Positions 6,290-14,634 of a DNA stretch of 19,540 nt are shown piece by piece. The position numbers and the translations under genes were made by a program. Source of the stretch: Propionibacteriaceae bacterium (GTDB lineage Bacteria; Actinomycetota; Actinomycetes; Propionibacteriales; Propionibacteriaceae); the NCBI GenBank assembly GCA_009778535.1, contig WRJP01000014.1, positions 1-19,540 on the forward strand, in the 5' to 3' direction. How positions within the stretch are numbered: the stretch's first letter is position 1; each line of letters begins with the position of its first letter. A model generated the notes under the pieces. It saw only the letters and a program-made list of their open reading frames with translations. It had not been told where the DNA came from and searched no databases.

Positions 6290-8602
6290 ATGATACGAAA
6301 ACTGTTGACCCTTACCGGGGTAGTTCAAGGAGTTGGCTTCCGGCCTAACGTTGCCCGAATCGCCAGCCAATACGACGTATCTGGCCTTTGTGGAAATGAC
6401 GACATGTCGGTTTTCGTCGAAGCACAAGGGGAACCTTCCCAGGTTCGCGCCTTCTTCGACGCTATCTGCGCCGACCTGCCGCCGCTAGCGACGATCACCT
6501 CACGCCGCGAAACTGAGCTAGCTACTATCGGTGGTGAACAAGAGTTTCGTATTGTCGCTTCGCGCCGCAGCGCCGGAGCGATCACCTTAATTCCAGCCGA
6601 CACTGCGACCTGTCCCGATTGTGTCGCCGATATCGCCGACCCAACAAACCGGCGCTACCGTTACCCCTTCACCACCTGCACAAATTGCGGGCCCAGACTA
6701 TCCATCATCTGCGACGTACCCTACGACCGTCCACTAACAACGATGGCAGAGTTTGCCATGTGCCCTTCCTGTCAACGCGAATACTCCGATCCCAGCGACC
6801 GTCGCTACCACGCCCAGCCAATCTCATGCTTTGACTGCGGCCCCGACCTGTGGCTCGAATATCCCAACCCAGACCTGAGCCCAGAAGCAGACGAGTCGCC
6901 CACCCGCTACCAGGACAGCCGCGCGCGTTTCGAGAACGTAATCGCCGAAGCTACCGGTTTACTGCATGCGGGGAAAATCCTGGCAGTGAAGGGTATCGGC
7001 GGTTTTACACTGATATGTGACGCCCGAAATCCGCAAGCGGTCGAAACCCTACGTGCCCGCAAACGCCGTCTGGGCAAACCGCTGGCAGTGATGGCAGGGT
7101 CAGTCGCGGCAGCAAGGAGTATCGCCGACCTGTCGAAAGCCCAGCTTCAAGCGCTAACGAGTCCTGCTGCCCCCATAGTGCTAGCGCCGATGGCAAAAAC
7201 TTACGATCTCGCCGACCAGGTCGCACCCGGGTTGGGCGATGTCGGGGTAATGGCGCCGTATACGCCGTTGCATCGCCTCCTGCTTGCTGTCCATGACATT
7301 GTGGTGGCGACCAGCGCCAACTCGTCGTCACTGCCGCTGACCTATCGCAATGACGAGGCGCGCGCGCTGCTGTCAAACGTCGTTGACGCTTTCCTCATGC
7401 ACGATCGCGGCATCCACGTTCCGGTTGAGGACTCCGTAGTGATCGCCGCAGACAAAAAGACCTTACCGATTAGGCGTAGCCGGGGTTTTGCACCACTGCC
7501 AGTTCAACTGGGAGGCTCAGATCGCTGTGTGCTAGCGGTCGGAGCTGAGTTGAAGAACACCTTCGCGCTCACCCGCGACCAGCTGGCATTCATGAGTGCC
7601 CACATTGGGGACATGGGCTCGCTGGAAACCCAAACTGCTTTTGAAAAGAGCGTGGCGCAAATGATGACAGCACATCGCCGTACTCCAGAACTGGTCGTCA
7701 CGGATATGCATCCCGGATATGCGACCCGTGCTTGGGGGCAGCGTTATGCCGAACGTATCGGGATACCTGTCTTGGAAATCCAGCATCATCATGCCCATGC
7801 GCTCAGCCTGCTCGCCGAAAGCCGCGAGCTAACCACACCTATGACTTGCATCGTTCTCGACGGCACTGGATATGGCACTGATAAAACGATCTGGGGCGGT
7901 GAGATATTACGCTTAGGCGAGAACCCGCTGGAATTTGAAAGGTGCTGGCATTTGCCCGGCTTTTGGCTACCTGGGGGAGATTCGGCGATACGTTCGGTCT
8001 GGAAGTCGGCGGCGGGGCTGGCCTGGGAACACGACATTGACGTAAGTCAGCTACCCGCATTCAAACACAGTCGAAATGATGCCGAACCAGGCGCTGCTGG
8101 CAGCGACGAATGGGATTTGGTGCAGTCACAATTGGAAAACCAAGTAGGAGTAACCCGCACCACTAGCACCGGACGCCTCTTTGACGGCGTGGCTTCGCTA
8201 CTTGGGGTCTGCCAACGTGCGACCTATGAAGCTCAAGCTGCGATGGAGTTGGAAGCTGTGGCACGACGCTGTAGCCATGATCACCACCTCGAAATATCCA
8301 CACTGCCCGAACTCATGACTTTGTTAATATCTGGAATCTATGACGGACGACCCACCGCTTGTTTGGCTCGAAGTTTCCACAATGGTTTGGCGCAAGTGCT
8401 GACGGCGGCACTATTGAGCGTCCAGGAGAGTCCTGCTGTGATTGGCCTGACCGGAGGGGTTTTTGCTAACCGGTTGCTGTCTAGCCAACTGCAACAAATC
8501 CTTACCGATGCCAGGTATCAGGTGCGCCAGCATCAGATTGTTCCGGCCAATGACGGCGGTTTGGCTTTGGGACAGGCGCTCGCTGGAGTTTTGAGGCGGT
8601 AG
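6290..8602 (+). CDS. hypF: Carbamoyltransferase HypF
   Basis: Makes the cyanide-ligand precursor: uses carbamoyl phosphate and ATP to carbamoylate the C-terminal cysteine of HypE. The 770 residues show all expected parts in order: acylphosphatase domain (residues 1 to about 92, with VQGVGFRP and R18), two zinc-finger pairs (C108/C111 with C130/C133, and C158/C161 with C180/C183), a YrdC-like domain (from about 220, KGIGGFTLICDA), and the Kae1-like domain with HHHAHA near residue 498 and DGTGYGTD downstream. The length is typical. It heads the plus-strand operon hypF-hypE-hypC-hypD and is transcribed divergently from hypA. The start is fixed by the conserved N-terminal strand even though no ribosome site precedes it. 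Confidence 0.97.
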   Translation: MIRKLLTLTGVVQGVGFRPNVARIASQYDVSGLCGNDDMSVFVEAQGEPSQVRAFFDAICADLPPLATITSRRETELATIGGEQEFRIVASRRSAGAITLIPADTATCPDCVADIADPTNRRYRYPFTTCTNCGPRLSIICDVPYDRPLTTMAEFAMCPSCQREYSDPSDRRYHAQPISCFDCGPDLWLEYPNPDLSPEADESPTRYQDSRARFENVIAEATGLLHAGKILAVKGIGGFTLICDARNPQAVETLRARKRRLGKPLAVMAGSVAAARSIADLSKAQLQALTSPAAPIVLAPMAKTYDLADQVAPGLGDVGVMAPYTPLHRLLLAVHDIVVATSANSSSLPLTYRNDEARALLSNVVDAFLMHDRGIHVPVEDSVVIAADKKTLPIRRSRGFAPLPVQLGGSDRCVLAVGAELKNTFALTRDQLAFMSAHIGDMGSLETQTAFEKSVAQMMTAHRRTPELVVTDMHPGYATRAWGQRYAERIGIPVLEIQHHHAHALSLLAESRELTTPMTCIVLDGTGYGTDKTIWGGEILRLGENPLEFERCWHLPGFWLPGGDSAIRSVWKSAAGLAWEHDIDVSQLPAFKHSRNDAEPGAAGSDEWDLVQSQLENQVGVTRTTSTGRLFDGVASLLGVCQRATYEAQAAMELEAVARRCSHDHHLEISTLPELMTLLISGIYDGRPTACLARSFHNGLAQVLTAALLSVQESPAVIGLTGGVFANRLLSSQLQQILTDARYQVRQHQIVPANDGGLALGQALAGVLRR

Positions 8603-8603
8603 G

Positions 8604-9683
8604 GTGAATGAAATGAAAGCCCCTGAAGTACCTTTGGGCGCTACCGACCATATTCCGCGTCGTAGCCAGTTCAACGACGAGACGATCACGCTCGCACACG
8701 GGGCAGGCGGGAAGGCCAGCGCCGCCCTGATCGAGGCGGTGTTCATCAATGCCTTCGGTGCCCCAGATGTCACAGCATTGACTGACAGCGCTATCTTGAG
8801 TGTTCCTGCTGGGCGCATCGGATTTTCAACTGACTCCTACGTGGTCAACCCGATCCGTTTCCCAGGTGCGAGCATAGGTGATTTGGCAGTCAACGGGACA
8901 GTCAACGACTTGGCAGTGTGTGGCGCTCGTCCACTTTGGCTGTCGGCGGCATTCATCATCGAGGAGGGCTTTGAAGTTGCCGAGTTGCGGCAGATCGTGG
9001 CAGATATGCGTATTGCTGCCGAACGCGCTGGAGTCCAGATCGTCACCGGCGACACCAAAGTCGTACCGCGAAATGCCTGCGACCGTATCTTCATCACCAC
9101 TGCTGGGGTTGGTCTAATCCTCCCCGAGCGAGTCTTGGGAGCCACACGGGTGATCGAAGGTGACAAGATCATCCTTTCCGGTGCCATAGCCGCACATGGC
9201 ATGGCGGTCATGATCGCACGCGGCAACCTGGCCATAAACGCCCCGATCTCCTCAGATTCCGCGCCCATTAACGAGCTGGTAGAAGCCATGTATAGTGCAG
9301 TCGAACCCGGCAGCATCCGGTGGATGCGGGATGCTACCCGCGGCGGGTTGGGCACCGTCATGAATGAATTAGCGGGCGATTCCAAGTGGGGAATCTTGCT
9401 GGACGACGAGGCTATTCCGATAGCTGAGCCCGTACGCGGAGCCTGTGAGATGCTCGGCATAGACCCGCTGTATGTGGCCAATGAAGGCTGTTTCGTCACG
9501 GTGGTTGCCCAAGAAAATGCCGAACAAGCCGTTGCTGCGCTACGCGCGGGTGGCGCAACCCAAGCTGGCGTCATTGGGGAAATAGTGTCGCAACTGCCCC
9601 AGGTGGTGGCTATCCGCAATGGATTTGGCGGAACCCGTCTGGTTGATACGCTCGTAGGTGACCCGCTACCGAGAATCTGCTAA
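8604..9683 (+). CDS. hypE: Hydrogenase maturation protein HypE
   Basis: ATP-dependent dehydratase of the PurM/ThiL-like fold that turns its carbamoylated C-terminal cysteine into a thiocyanate, the cyanide donor for the iron. The 359-residue protein shows the AHGAGGKASAALIE nucleotide-binding segment (about residues 31-44), TDSYVVNPI and the essential C-terminal PRIC. The frame starts at GTG 8604, two bases after hypF; ATG 8613 is an alternative start and would remove three residues. Confidence 0.97.
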   Translation: MNEMKAPEVPLGATDHIPRRSQFNDETITLAHGAGGKASAALIEAVFINAFGAPDVTALTDSAILSVPAGRIGFSTDSYVVNPIRFPGASIGDLAVNGTVNDLAVCGARPLWLSAAFIIEEGFEVAELRQIVADMRIAAERAGVQIVTGDTKVVPRNACDRIFITTAGVGLILPERVLGATRVIEGDKIILSGAIAAHGMAVMIARGNLAINAPISSDSAPINELVEAMYSAVEPGSIRWMRDATRGGLGTVMNELAGDSKWGILLDDEAIPIAEPVRGACEMLGIDPLYVANEGCFVTVVAQENAEQAVAALRAGGATQAGVIGEIVSQLPQVVAIRNGFGGTRLVDTLVGDPLPRIC

Positions 9684-9693
9684 GTGAGGAACT

Positions 9694-9960
9694 ATGTGTT
9701 TGGGAATACCTGGCGAGATCGTCGCGCTAGTCGGTAACGATTTAGCTACCGTTTCGGTGAACGGCGTTGAACGCGACGTCAATGTTGGGCTGCTCGGTGA
9801 CGAGCCGGTTAGCATCGGCGACTGGGTGCTCGTCCATGTGGGCTTCGCGCTGTCGAAGATAGATAAAGATGAAGCCGAAGCAACTCTCGACCAGATCAAA
9901 AAACTCGGACAAATCGGAACTGACGAGTTGGATGCGTTCAAAGAAACCGCAATCAGATGA
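9694..9960 (+). CDS. hypC: Hydrogenase assembly chaperone HypC
   Basis: Small chaperone (88 residues) that with HypD carries the Fe(CN)2CO unit and delivers it to the large-subunit precursor. The N-terminal MCLGIPG contains the essential cysteine at position 2. GAGG lies at a good distance before the ATG. Its stop overlaps the hypD start (ATGA). A second, divergent member of the family is encoded at 14362-14616. Confidence 0.96.
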   Translation: MCLGIPGEIVALVGNDLATVSVNGVERDVNVGLLGDEPVSIGDWVLVHVGFALSKIDKDEAEATLDQIKKLGQIGTDELDAFKETAIR

Positions 9961-11072
9961 AATACGTTGACGAGTTCCGTGACCCAACGGCTGCGAAAGA
10001 GCTGATTGCAAACATCGCCGCGTTAGCTAAGAACTTGCCACGCACCCTGCGCTTCATGGAGGTCTGCGGTGGCCACACTCACACCATCTACCGGCACGGG
10101 CTGGAGTATCTGCTGCCGAAATCGGTGGAGTTCATCCACGGTCCGGGATGCCCGGTGTGTGTGATACCTGCCGGACGAGTCGACGACGCGATTTGGCTGG
10201 CCAACCAGCCAAATGTGATTTTCACCACCTTTGGCGACATGATGCGAGTTCCGGGCAGTAGCGGAAACATGTTGGCGGCCAAGGCTCGCGGTGCCGATAT
10301 TCGTTTCATATATTCCCCGTTGGATGCACTCAAAATCGCTCAAGATAATCCGACCAACCAGATCGTTTTCTTTGCACTCGGCTTCGAGACGACCGCACCC
10401 GCTACTGCAATTGCGATCGCCCAAGCCAAGACTGGTGGCGTGAAAAACTTTTCGGTGTTCTGTAACCATGTGCTGATAAATCCGCCGCTGCGAACGATTT
10501 TGGATGCCGAAAATGTCCAAATCGACGGTTTCATTGGCCCTGGACATGTGGCCACGGTGGTGGGTTCGCAGCACTTCGAGTTCATCCCTACCGAATATCA
10601 GCTTCCGATCATCGTCACCGGATTCGAGCCGCTGGACATCCTGCAAAGTGTGAATATGCTGCTCACTCAATATGTCGAAGGTCGTTGCCAGGTTGAGAAT
10701 CAGTATTCACGCGTGGTGCGCAAATCGGGCAATCGGGAAGCACTGCGACTGCTGGAGCATGTTTTCACTACTCGGGAGAGCTTTGAATGGAGGGGCTTGG
10801 GCGCTATCGGCAACTCGGGTTACCGGTTAGCTGACGATTATGGAGAATTCGATGCTGAAGTGCGCTTCGAGCTTCCTGCGGCCGAAGTAAAAGACCATCC
10901 AGCTTGCCAATGTGGTCTTGTGCTAACCGGTCAACTTAAACCCGCTGAATGCCAAGTTTTCGGGTCGGGTTGCACTCCCGAGAATCCCATCGGCACCTGT
11001 ATGGTTTCCCCTGAAGGCGCCTGTGCGGCTTACTACACTTTCGGTCGCCTGGCCAGACCGACCGCCGACTAG
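9957..11072 (+). CDS. hypD: Fe-S scaffold protein HypD
   Basis: Iron-sulfur protein on which the Fe(CN)2CO unit is assembled with HypC. The 371 residues show EVCGGHTH with C37, HGPGCPVC with C65 and C68, GPGHVATVVG, and a C-terminal cluster-binding region with cysteines in CQCG, AECQVFGSGC and GTCMVSPEGAC. Coupled to hypC by a four-base overlap and the last hyp gene of the plus-strand operon; the 53 bases to the next start contain no obvious terminator. Confidence 0.97.
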   Translation: MKYVDEFRDPTAAKELIANIAALAKNLPRTLRFMEVCGGHTHTIYRHGLEYLLPKSVEFIHGPGCPVCVIPAGRVDDAIWLANQPNVIFTTFGDMMRVPGSSGNMLAAKARGADIRFIYSPLDALKIAQDNPTNQIVFFALGFETTAPATAIAIAQAKTGGVKNFSVFCNHVLINPPLRTILDAENVQIDGFIGPGHVATVVGSQHFEFIPTEYQLPIIVTGFEPLDILQSVNMLLTQYVEGRCQVENQYSRVVRKSGNREALRLLEHVFTTRESFEWRGLGAIGNSGYRLADDYGEFDAEVRFELPAAEVKDHPACQCGLVLTGQLKPAECQVFGSGCTPENPIGTCMVSPEGACAAYYTFGRLARPTAD

Positions 11073-11125
11073 CTGTACGTGCCGCCATACAATCAGCAAA
11101 GTAGCCTAGACAGAAGGAGAAGTTG

Positions 11126-11821
11126 ATGACTCGGACACTTGACGAGTTGATTCAGGTGGATGATCCAGCTTGGACTCAGATTGAACAATGGGTGACAGCG
11201 TCCCCAAACGTTGTCCAAATTCTTCCCTGCTTACCTAGCGAAGGCGAGAATACGCTCTACCGCCTACAAGTAACGGCTCACTCAATGCTAGGTGGCGTGG
11301 CGCTTAATTGTGGTGCAATGACCATCGACTCCGGCTGGGTGAAAGTATTAGGTGCTGGCGTACCGGGACTACCGGGTGTGGCACAAGTTAACGGTTTTCC
11401 ACAGCAGCCCGGCGAGGCACCTCCTGCCATGGCGGGTATGATCGTCGCCATTGATGCAATTGGTGGGCAGTTTGCCATAGACGGCGGCGGAATAGGCGAC
11501 AATCCAGGCGAAGTCTGCTACTGGGATCCCAGCGCGCTGGCCTGGGTCGGACTTGGTGCCGGACACTCGGAATTCGTCGGGTGGTTACTATGCGAAGATC
11601 ACACTGATTTCTACCAAGACCTGCGGTGGGACGGTTGGGACTCAGTCGTAGATAGCTTGGACATTGGAGAGGGCATTAACGTTTGGCCGCCGCCTTGGAG
11701 CAAGGAGTACAAACAAGAGTCAGCATCCCGAAAGGCTGTGCCGCTACGGGAAATCCTCGATTTGAACCTGTCTTTAGCCGAACAATTCGGCTCCGAGTTG
11801 CCGCTGCCGTGGAATCAGTGA
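11126..11821 (+). CDS. DUF2625 family protein
   Basis: 231 residues, soluble, no signal peptide. The opening TRTLDELIQVDDPAW, the middle GQFAIDGGG and GDNPGEVCYWDP, and FYQDLRWDGWDS match what I know of DUF2625, a family of unknown function. AGAAGGAGAAG lies just before ATG 11126, so I prefer that start over the TTG three bases upstream. It follows hypD by 53 bases on the same strand and could be read through from it, but nothing in the family links it to hydrogenase. It converges with the toxin gene at 11846 (24 bases apart, no terminator seen). Confidence 0.8.
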   Translation: MTRTLDELIQVDDPAWTQIEQWVTASPNVVQILPCLPSEGENTLYRLQVTAHSMLGGVALNCGAMTIDSGWVKVLGAGVPGLPGVAQVNGFPQQPGEAPPAMAGMIVAIDAIGGQFAIDGGGIGDNPGEVCYWDPSALAWVGLGAGHSEFVGWLLCEDHTDFYQDLRWDGWDSVVDSLDIGEGINVWPPPWSKEYKQESASRKAVPLREILDLNLSLAEQFGSELPLPWNQ

Positions 11822-11845
11822 CTTCCTCATCAGTTGAGTCAAAGA

Positions 11846-12217
11846 TCATGGCACGTGACTGGCAAGCCACCAAATAACTGGTTGAGTGCCTAGCCCCGAT
11901 GGTGGGTCAAGAGCAAGCGCTGCTAATGCGTTCTCGATTCTAGCTAGACCGGCAGGAGTGCGTTGGAAAACGAGCGAGCGAGCGAAAACAACGCCGACAT
12001 GATCTGGGACAGCACGAATAGCTGCTGGAAAAGTGGAGACATCCTCAGTCACGACAACCCTTCCTTCTAAAGCGGATTGCCGCAGAACAGCCGCGTCAGG
12101 GGCTCCAAGTAAGTTCGGTCGATCACCTAGTATCCCAACAGTATCCACACCCCTGGCAGTCAAACGCATGACCAGAGTTGCCGGATAGTGCTCGTCTAAC
12201 AGAAAACGCAGGTTCAC
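11846..12217 (-). CDS. DUF5615 PIN-like toxin
   Basis: A 123-residue PIN-like protein of the DUF5615/Mut7-C type, predicted RNase toxin. Acidic residues in the usual places are D8-E9 (LLDEHYP), D41 (GAPDAAVL) and E58-D59 (VVTEDVSTF). It starts at GTG 12217, which overlaps the stop of the upstream antitoxin (GTGA), the usual arrangement for this type of pair. Confidence 0.85.
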   Translation of the reverse strand: MNLRFLLDEHYPATLVMRLTARGVDTVGILGDRPNLLGAPDAAVLRQSALEGRVVVTEDVSTFPAAIRAVPDHVGVVFARSLVFQRTPAGLARIENALAALALDPPSGLGTQPVIWWLASHVP

Positions 12218-12639
12218 TTAAGTAAGTCCAAAGCCTTTCGACGCTGCCAAGCCGCGTATTCTTCTTCCTGTGCTGCATGAATTTGGCCTAATAAGGTGTC
12301 AATCTCATCGCGGTTGTCAGCCCAATAAGACAGAGCGGCTTCAACTTGATCAAGGCGCAAACCAGTCACTTCCGCCACAGACTCCACGCTTCGATCAGTA
12401 CCGCTTGACTGCATCCAGGCTTCAGCGACACTCCAGACTTGCGGACCATCAACCAACGCCGCCCTCCTAGCTCCCGGGATAGGAGAAACGAAGTGGATAC
12501 GCGGATGCCCCTGAAGTCGAAGCCATTCACTAATCGCCGTTGACATAACCGTCGATTTCGGCACACCTGTTCGGGCAGTGAATGCGGTCAAGGCATTGTA
12601 AACGGGTTCAGACAAGCGAACATTTGCAGGAGCTACCAT
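12214..12639 (-). CDS. Antitoxin of DUF5615 pair (ribbon-helix-helix type)
   Basis: 141 residues from ATG 12639. The N-terminus (VAPANVRLSEPVYNALTAFTA, then VPKSTVMSTAISEWLRL) reads as a ribbon-helix-helix DNA-binding domain. The following RAALVDGPQVWSVAEAW and SVAEVTGLRLDQVEAALSYWADNRDEID resemble a small DUF433-like helical segment, followed by a charged C-terminal helix. A longer frame from 12798 exists, but its extra 53 residues look non-conserved. The chosen ATG has no ribosome site but has a leaderless promoter signature. Confidence 0.8.
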   Translation of the reverse strand: MVAPANVRLSEPVYNALTAFTARTGVPKSTVMSTAISEWLRLQGHPRIHFVSPIPGARRAALVDGPQVWSVAEAWMQSSGTDRSVESVAEVTGLRLDQVEAALSYWADNRDEIDTLLGQIHAAQEEEYAAWQRRKALDLLK

Positions 12640-12646
12640 GTCATAC

Positions 12647-12652
12647 AGTGTA
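12647..12652 (-). promoter_or_regulatory. Leaderless -10 box of antitoxin-toxin operon
   Basis: TACACT on the minus strand ends seven bases before the antitoxin ATG at 12639, the spacing expected when transcription begins at the start codon. No good -35 is visible. This supports the short start for the antitoxin. Confidence 0.4.
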
Positions 12653-12737
12653 GCGCAACGTAGTAAGAAACCATTATTTCCATAGCAGGTAAAACATCGT
12701 TCTTCCTCCAAGACAAGGTGCGTGAGCAGATCATCGT

Positions 12738-13241
12738 TCATCCTGCTTTTGTGATGGTTCTTGGCAGAAGCGCCGCTTCCAGGTGGGTACAGTTCCACCC
12801 ATTTGGGGTATCAACTAGTCGAAATGCGGCCGCACGCGAATAGACTCCAAGTTGTAGGTGTACCGCCGCTTCCACCACACCGGCCATCGGAGTTTGTAGA
12901 CGCATTGAGCGGATACGTAAATCCCTGCATTCGGGAATTCGCCTTAGACTGCTCACAGCCCGCAAGGCCGAAGGACAAACCAACTCGTTGAGTTGATGGG
13001 GTTTCCTTTTACCAGCAATCACCTCAATGATCGCAGTCACGATGGCTTTGGCCATACGCCGAGTCGCCAAATCAAGTACCGGTTGTGATTCTTGGGACAC
13101 GGTCGGAGCCAATGGAAGCATTGGCTGCAATAGTGATCGCTGCGGAAGAATTGGCAACAGCCGCGGCGATTCGATGGGATGCATCAACCTCAGCCTGGCT
13201 TTTTCAATGCCGATAGCACTACCTGATGTCATGCAAACCAT
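12738..13241 (-). CDS. Rv3235-like (DUF6459-type) protein
   Basis: About 167 residues. The N-terminal 50 are proline/leucine-rich and probably disordered. The conserved part is MAKAIVTAIIEVIAGKRK, PHQLNELV, the basic strand SLRRIPECRDLRIRSMR, and then GVVEAAVHLQLG, SRAAAFRLVD and NGWNCTHLEAAL. This is the pattern of the actinobacterial Rv3235 family, of unknown function, which I recall near secA in relatives; secA is not in this window. The start is uncertain: GTG 13247, ATG 13244, ATG 13241 and ATG 13232 are all possible, with AGGTG lying very close to the first ones. Confidence 0.75.
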   Translation of the reverse strand: MVCMTSGSAIGIEKARLRLMHPIESPRLLPILPQRSLLQPMLPLAPTVSQESQPVLDLATRRMAKAIVTAIIEVIAGKRKPHQLNELVCPSALRAVSSLRRIPECRDLRIRSMRLQTPMAGVVEAAVHLQLGVYSRAAAFRLVDTPNGWNCTHLEAALLPRTITKAG

Positions 13242-13261
13242 CATCACCTACTATCGCCAGC

Positions 13262-13290
13262 ATTTGAAGAGCACGTAACAAAGCTGTAAA
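13262..13290 (-). promoter_or_regulatory. Candidate promoter of the Rv3235-like gene
   Basis: On the minus strand TTTACA (plus 13285-13290) and TCAAAT (plus 13262-13267) are separated by exactly 17 bases, about 15-20 bases before the possible start codons. This would give a very short leader. The gap 13248-13355 holds no other feature I trust. Confidence 0.45.
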
Positions 13291-13355
13291 CACCAAACAA
13301 CAACACCACCAACACTACGAGTAGAAGTGAGGAGCACTGGGCAGTGAACTCATGC

Positions 13356-14393
13356 CTAGCCTTTCTCTTCGCTTCGGCCGATGCGACTGGTAATGTCCTC
13401 AGCACTGGGTAGCAATTTCGCCAGTTCTCCAGGCAGTTCGCGTACCAGTCGGTACTCGCTAACACCGACTGGTTTTTCGATATCCTTGAGAGCATATTCA
13501 GCAATCAACCCTGTTTTTCCCTGGCAAAGTAACAGACCGATAGTTGGCTCATCATGCGGACCTCGGATGATGTCGTCCACAGCCGATACGTAGAAGTTGA
13601 GCTTCCCGACGAACTCTGGCTCGAATGCCACCGCCTTGAGTTCGACGACGACGTAGCAGCGCAACTTGAGTTGGTAGAAGAGCAGGTCGATGTAGAAGTC
13701 ACGACTCTAAACTTCTATGTGATACTGCTCGCCAACGAAGGCAAACCCGGTACCTAGTTCCAAGAGAAGACGCGTAATGTCGGAGACCATGCCACGTTCG
13801 ATATCGCGTTCCGTAGCTCCTTCCTCCACGTCAATGTCAAAGATATACGGGTCTTTGAGCATCCGGACGGCCAAGTCGCTCTGCGGTGGTGGCAACCGAG
13901 CCGCGAAGTTGGTCGTCTTGTTAGCTATGACCTGCCGTTGGTAAAGGCGAGACTTAATCTGGAGAACCATGATGTCCCGCGACCAACCGTTTTCTTGTGC
14001 GGCGATGGCGTACCACTCGCGCTCGGCTGGGTCTTTTACCCGATCGAGGAGGGCGGTGTTGTGACCCCAAGGCAATTGTGCAACGACCCGTTGCACAATT
14101 TCGAGATCTAAATATGTGGCGGCGAACTTCGCCATGTACAAGAGATTCCGCCTTGAGTAGCCCAATAGGCTCGGGTATTCCAGCCTGATGTCTCGGGAAA
14201 GATTTTCTATAAACCTGTTACCCCACTCGCTGCGCTCGTTGAGCATTCGTCCGATCCGCCAGTAGTGTAAGCTGCCTGCCAAGTTTACTGCGGCTCGCGC
14301 CTGCAACCGAGCCGTCTGAATCTCGGCCTTAATCTCTTTCAGTACCGTGAGATAGTCGAGATCATTCATTAACATGTAGTTCAGTGTTTTCAT
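13356..14393 (-). pseudogene. DUF1016/PDDEXK nuclease (YhcG-like) interrupted by an in-frame amber codon
   Basis: One continuous reading frame of 346 codons including the final stop, interrupted only by TAG at 13707-13709. The N-terminal part (about 228 residues) has the DUF1016 N-domain signature LHYWRIGRMLNERSEWGNRFIENLSRDIR and SRRNLLYMAKFA, then LPWGHNTALLDRVKD. The part after the stop continues in the same frame with DFYIDLLFYQLKLRCYVVVELKA, FVGKLNFYVSAVDD and IGLLLCQGKTGLIAEYAL, the PDDEXK nuclease core. Joined, the protein has normal family length. The stop falls between VGEQYHIEV and SRDFYIDLL, just before the catalytic region, so a truncated product would lack nuclease activity. The start lies inside the second hypC-like gene (ATG 14393, 14375 or 14369). 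A sequencing error, a recent nonsense mutation, or readthrough are all possible. Confidence 0.85.
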
Positions 14394-14616
14394 TCATTGC
14401 GGCTATTTCGGCGAAAAGCTCAAGGGATTTTGCGGCGGTTTCCGCATCCATAACGTCGATAGCAAAACCATTTTGGACGATTGCATAGTGGCCGACTTGG
14501 GCTTGCGGAGTATAGGCAAAGCAACATGAAACACTCACACCGTCGTGGTCAACATGCCCCATAGGCATCTTGCCCTCGTCTACATCCAGAATCCGAACCG
14601 GAACCGCAATACACAT
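14362..14616 (-). CDS. Second HypC/HybG-family chaperone
   Basis: 84 residues beginning MCIAVPVRI, the HypC/HupF start with the essential Cys at position 2. It is clearly diverged from the chaperone of the hypFECD operon, with its own cysteine pair (SCCFAY). It lies 18 bases after the second large-subunit-like gene and is the last hydrogenase gene of the operon. Related systems (HybG beside HypC in Escherichia coli) use such a second chaperone for a particular large subunit, so a dedicated role for one of the two large-subunit proteins here is a reasonable inference. Confidence 0.93.
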   Translation of the reverse strand: MCIAVPVRILDVDEGKMPMGHVDHDGVSVSCCFAYTPQAQVGHYAIVQNGFAIDVMDAETAAKSLELFAEIAAMNENTELHVNE

Positions 14617-14634
14617 ATCAAAACCCTCTTGCCG

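Noticed and set aside
8837..9619. Long minus-strand open frame of 260 codons opposite hypE
   Set aside because: It is the antisense of a clearly conserved gene; the residue composition (many Ser, Met, Pro, Arg) is that of a shadow frame.
10023..10670. 215-codon minus-strand frame opposite hypD
   Set aside because: Antisense shadow of hypD; no domain is recognisable.
12640..12798. N-terminal extension of the DUF5615-pair antitoxin
   Set aside because: The extra 53 residues do not look like part of the fold, and a leaderless -10 box fits the downstream ATG at 12639.
13244..13504. 86-codon minus-strand frame ending in a hydrophobic stretch (SSLLLVVLVVLLFGVYSF) before the Rv3235-like gene
   Set aside because: Most of it is another frame of the DUF1016 3' end, it has no ribosome site, and a good promoter overlaps its last part.
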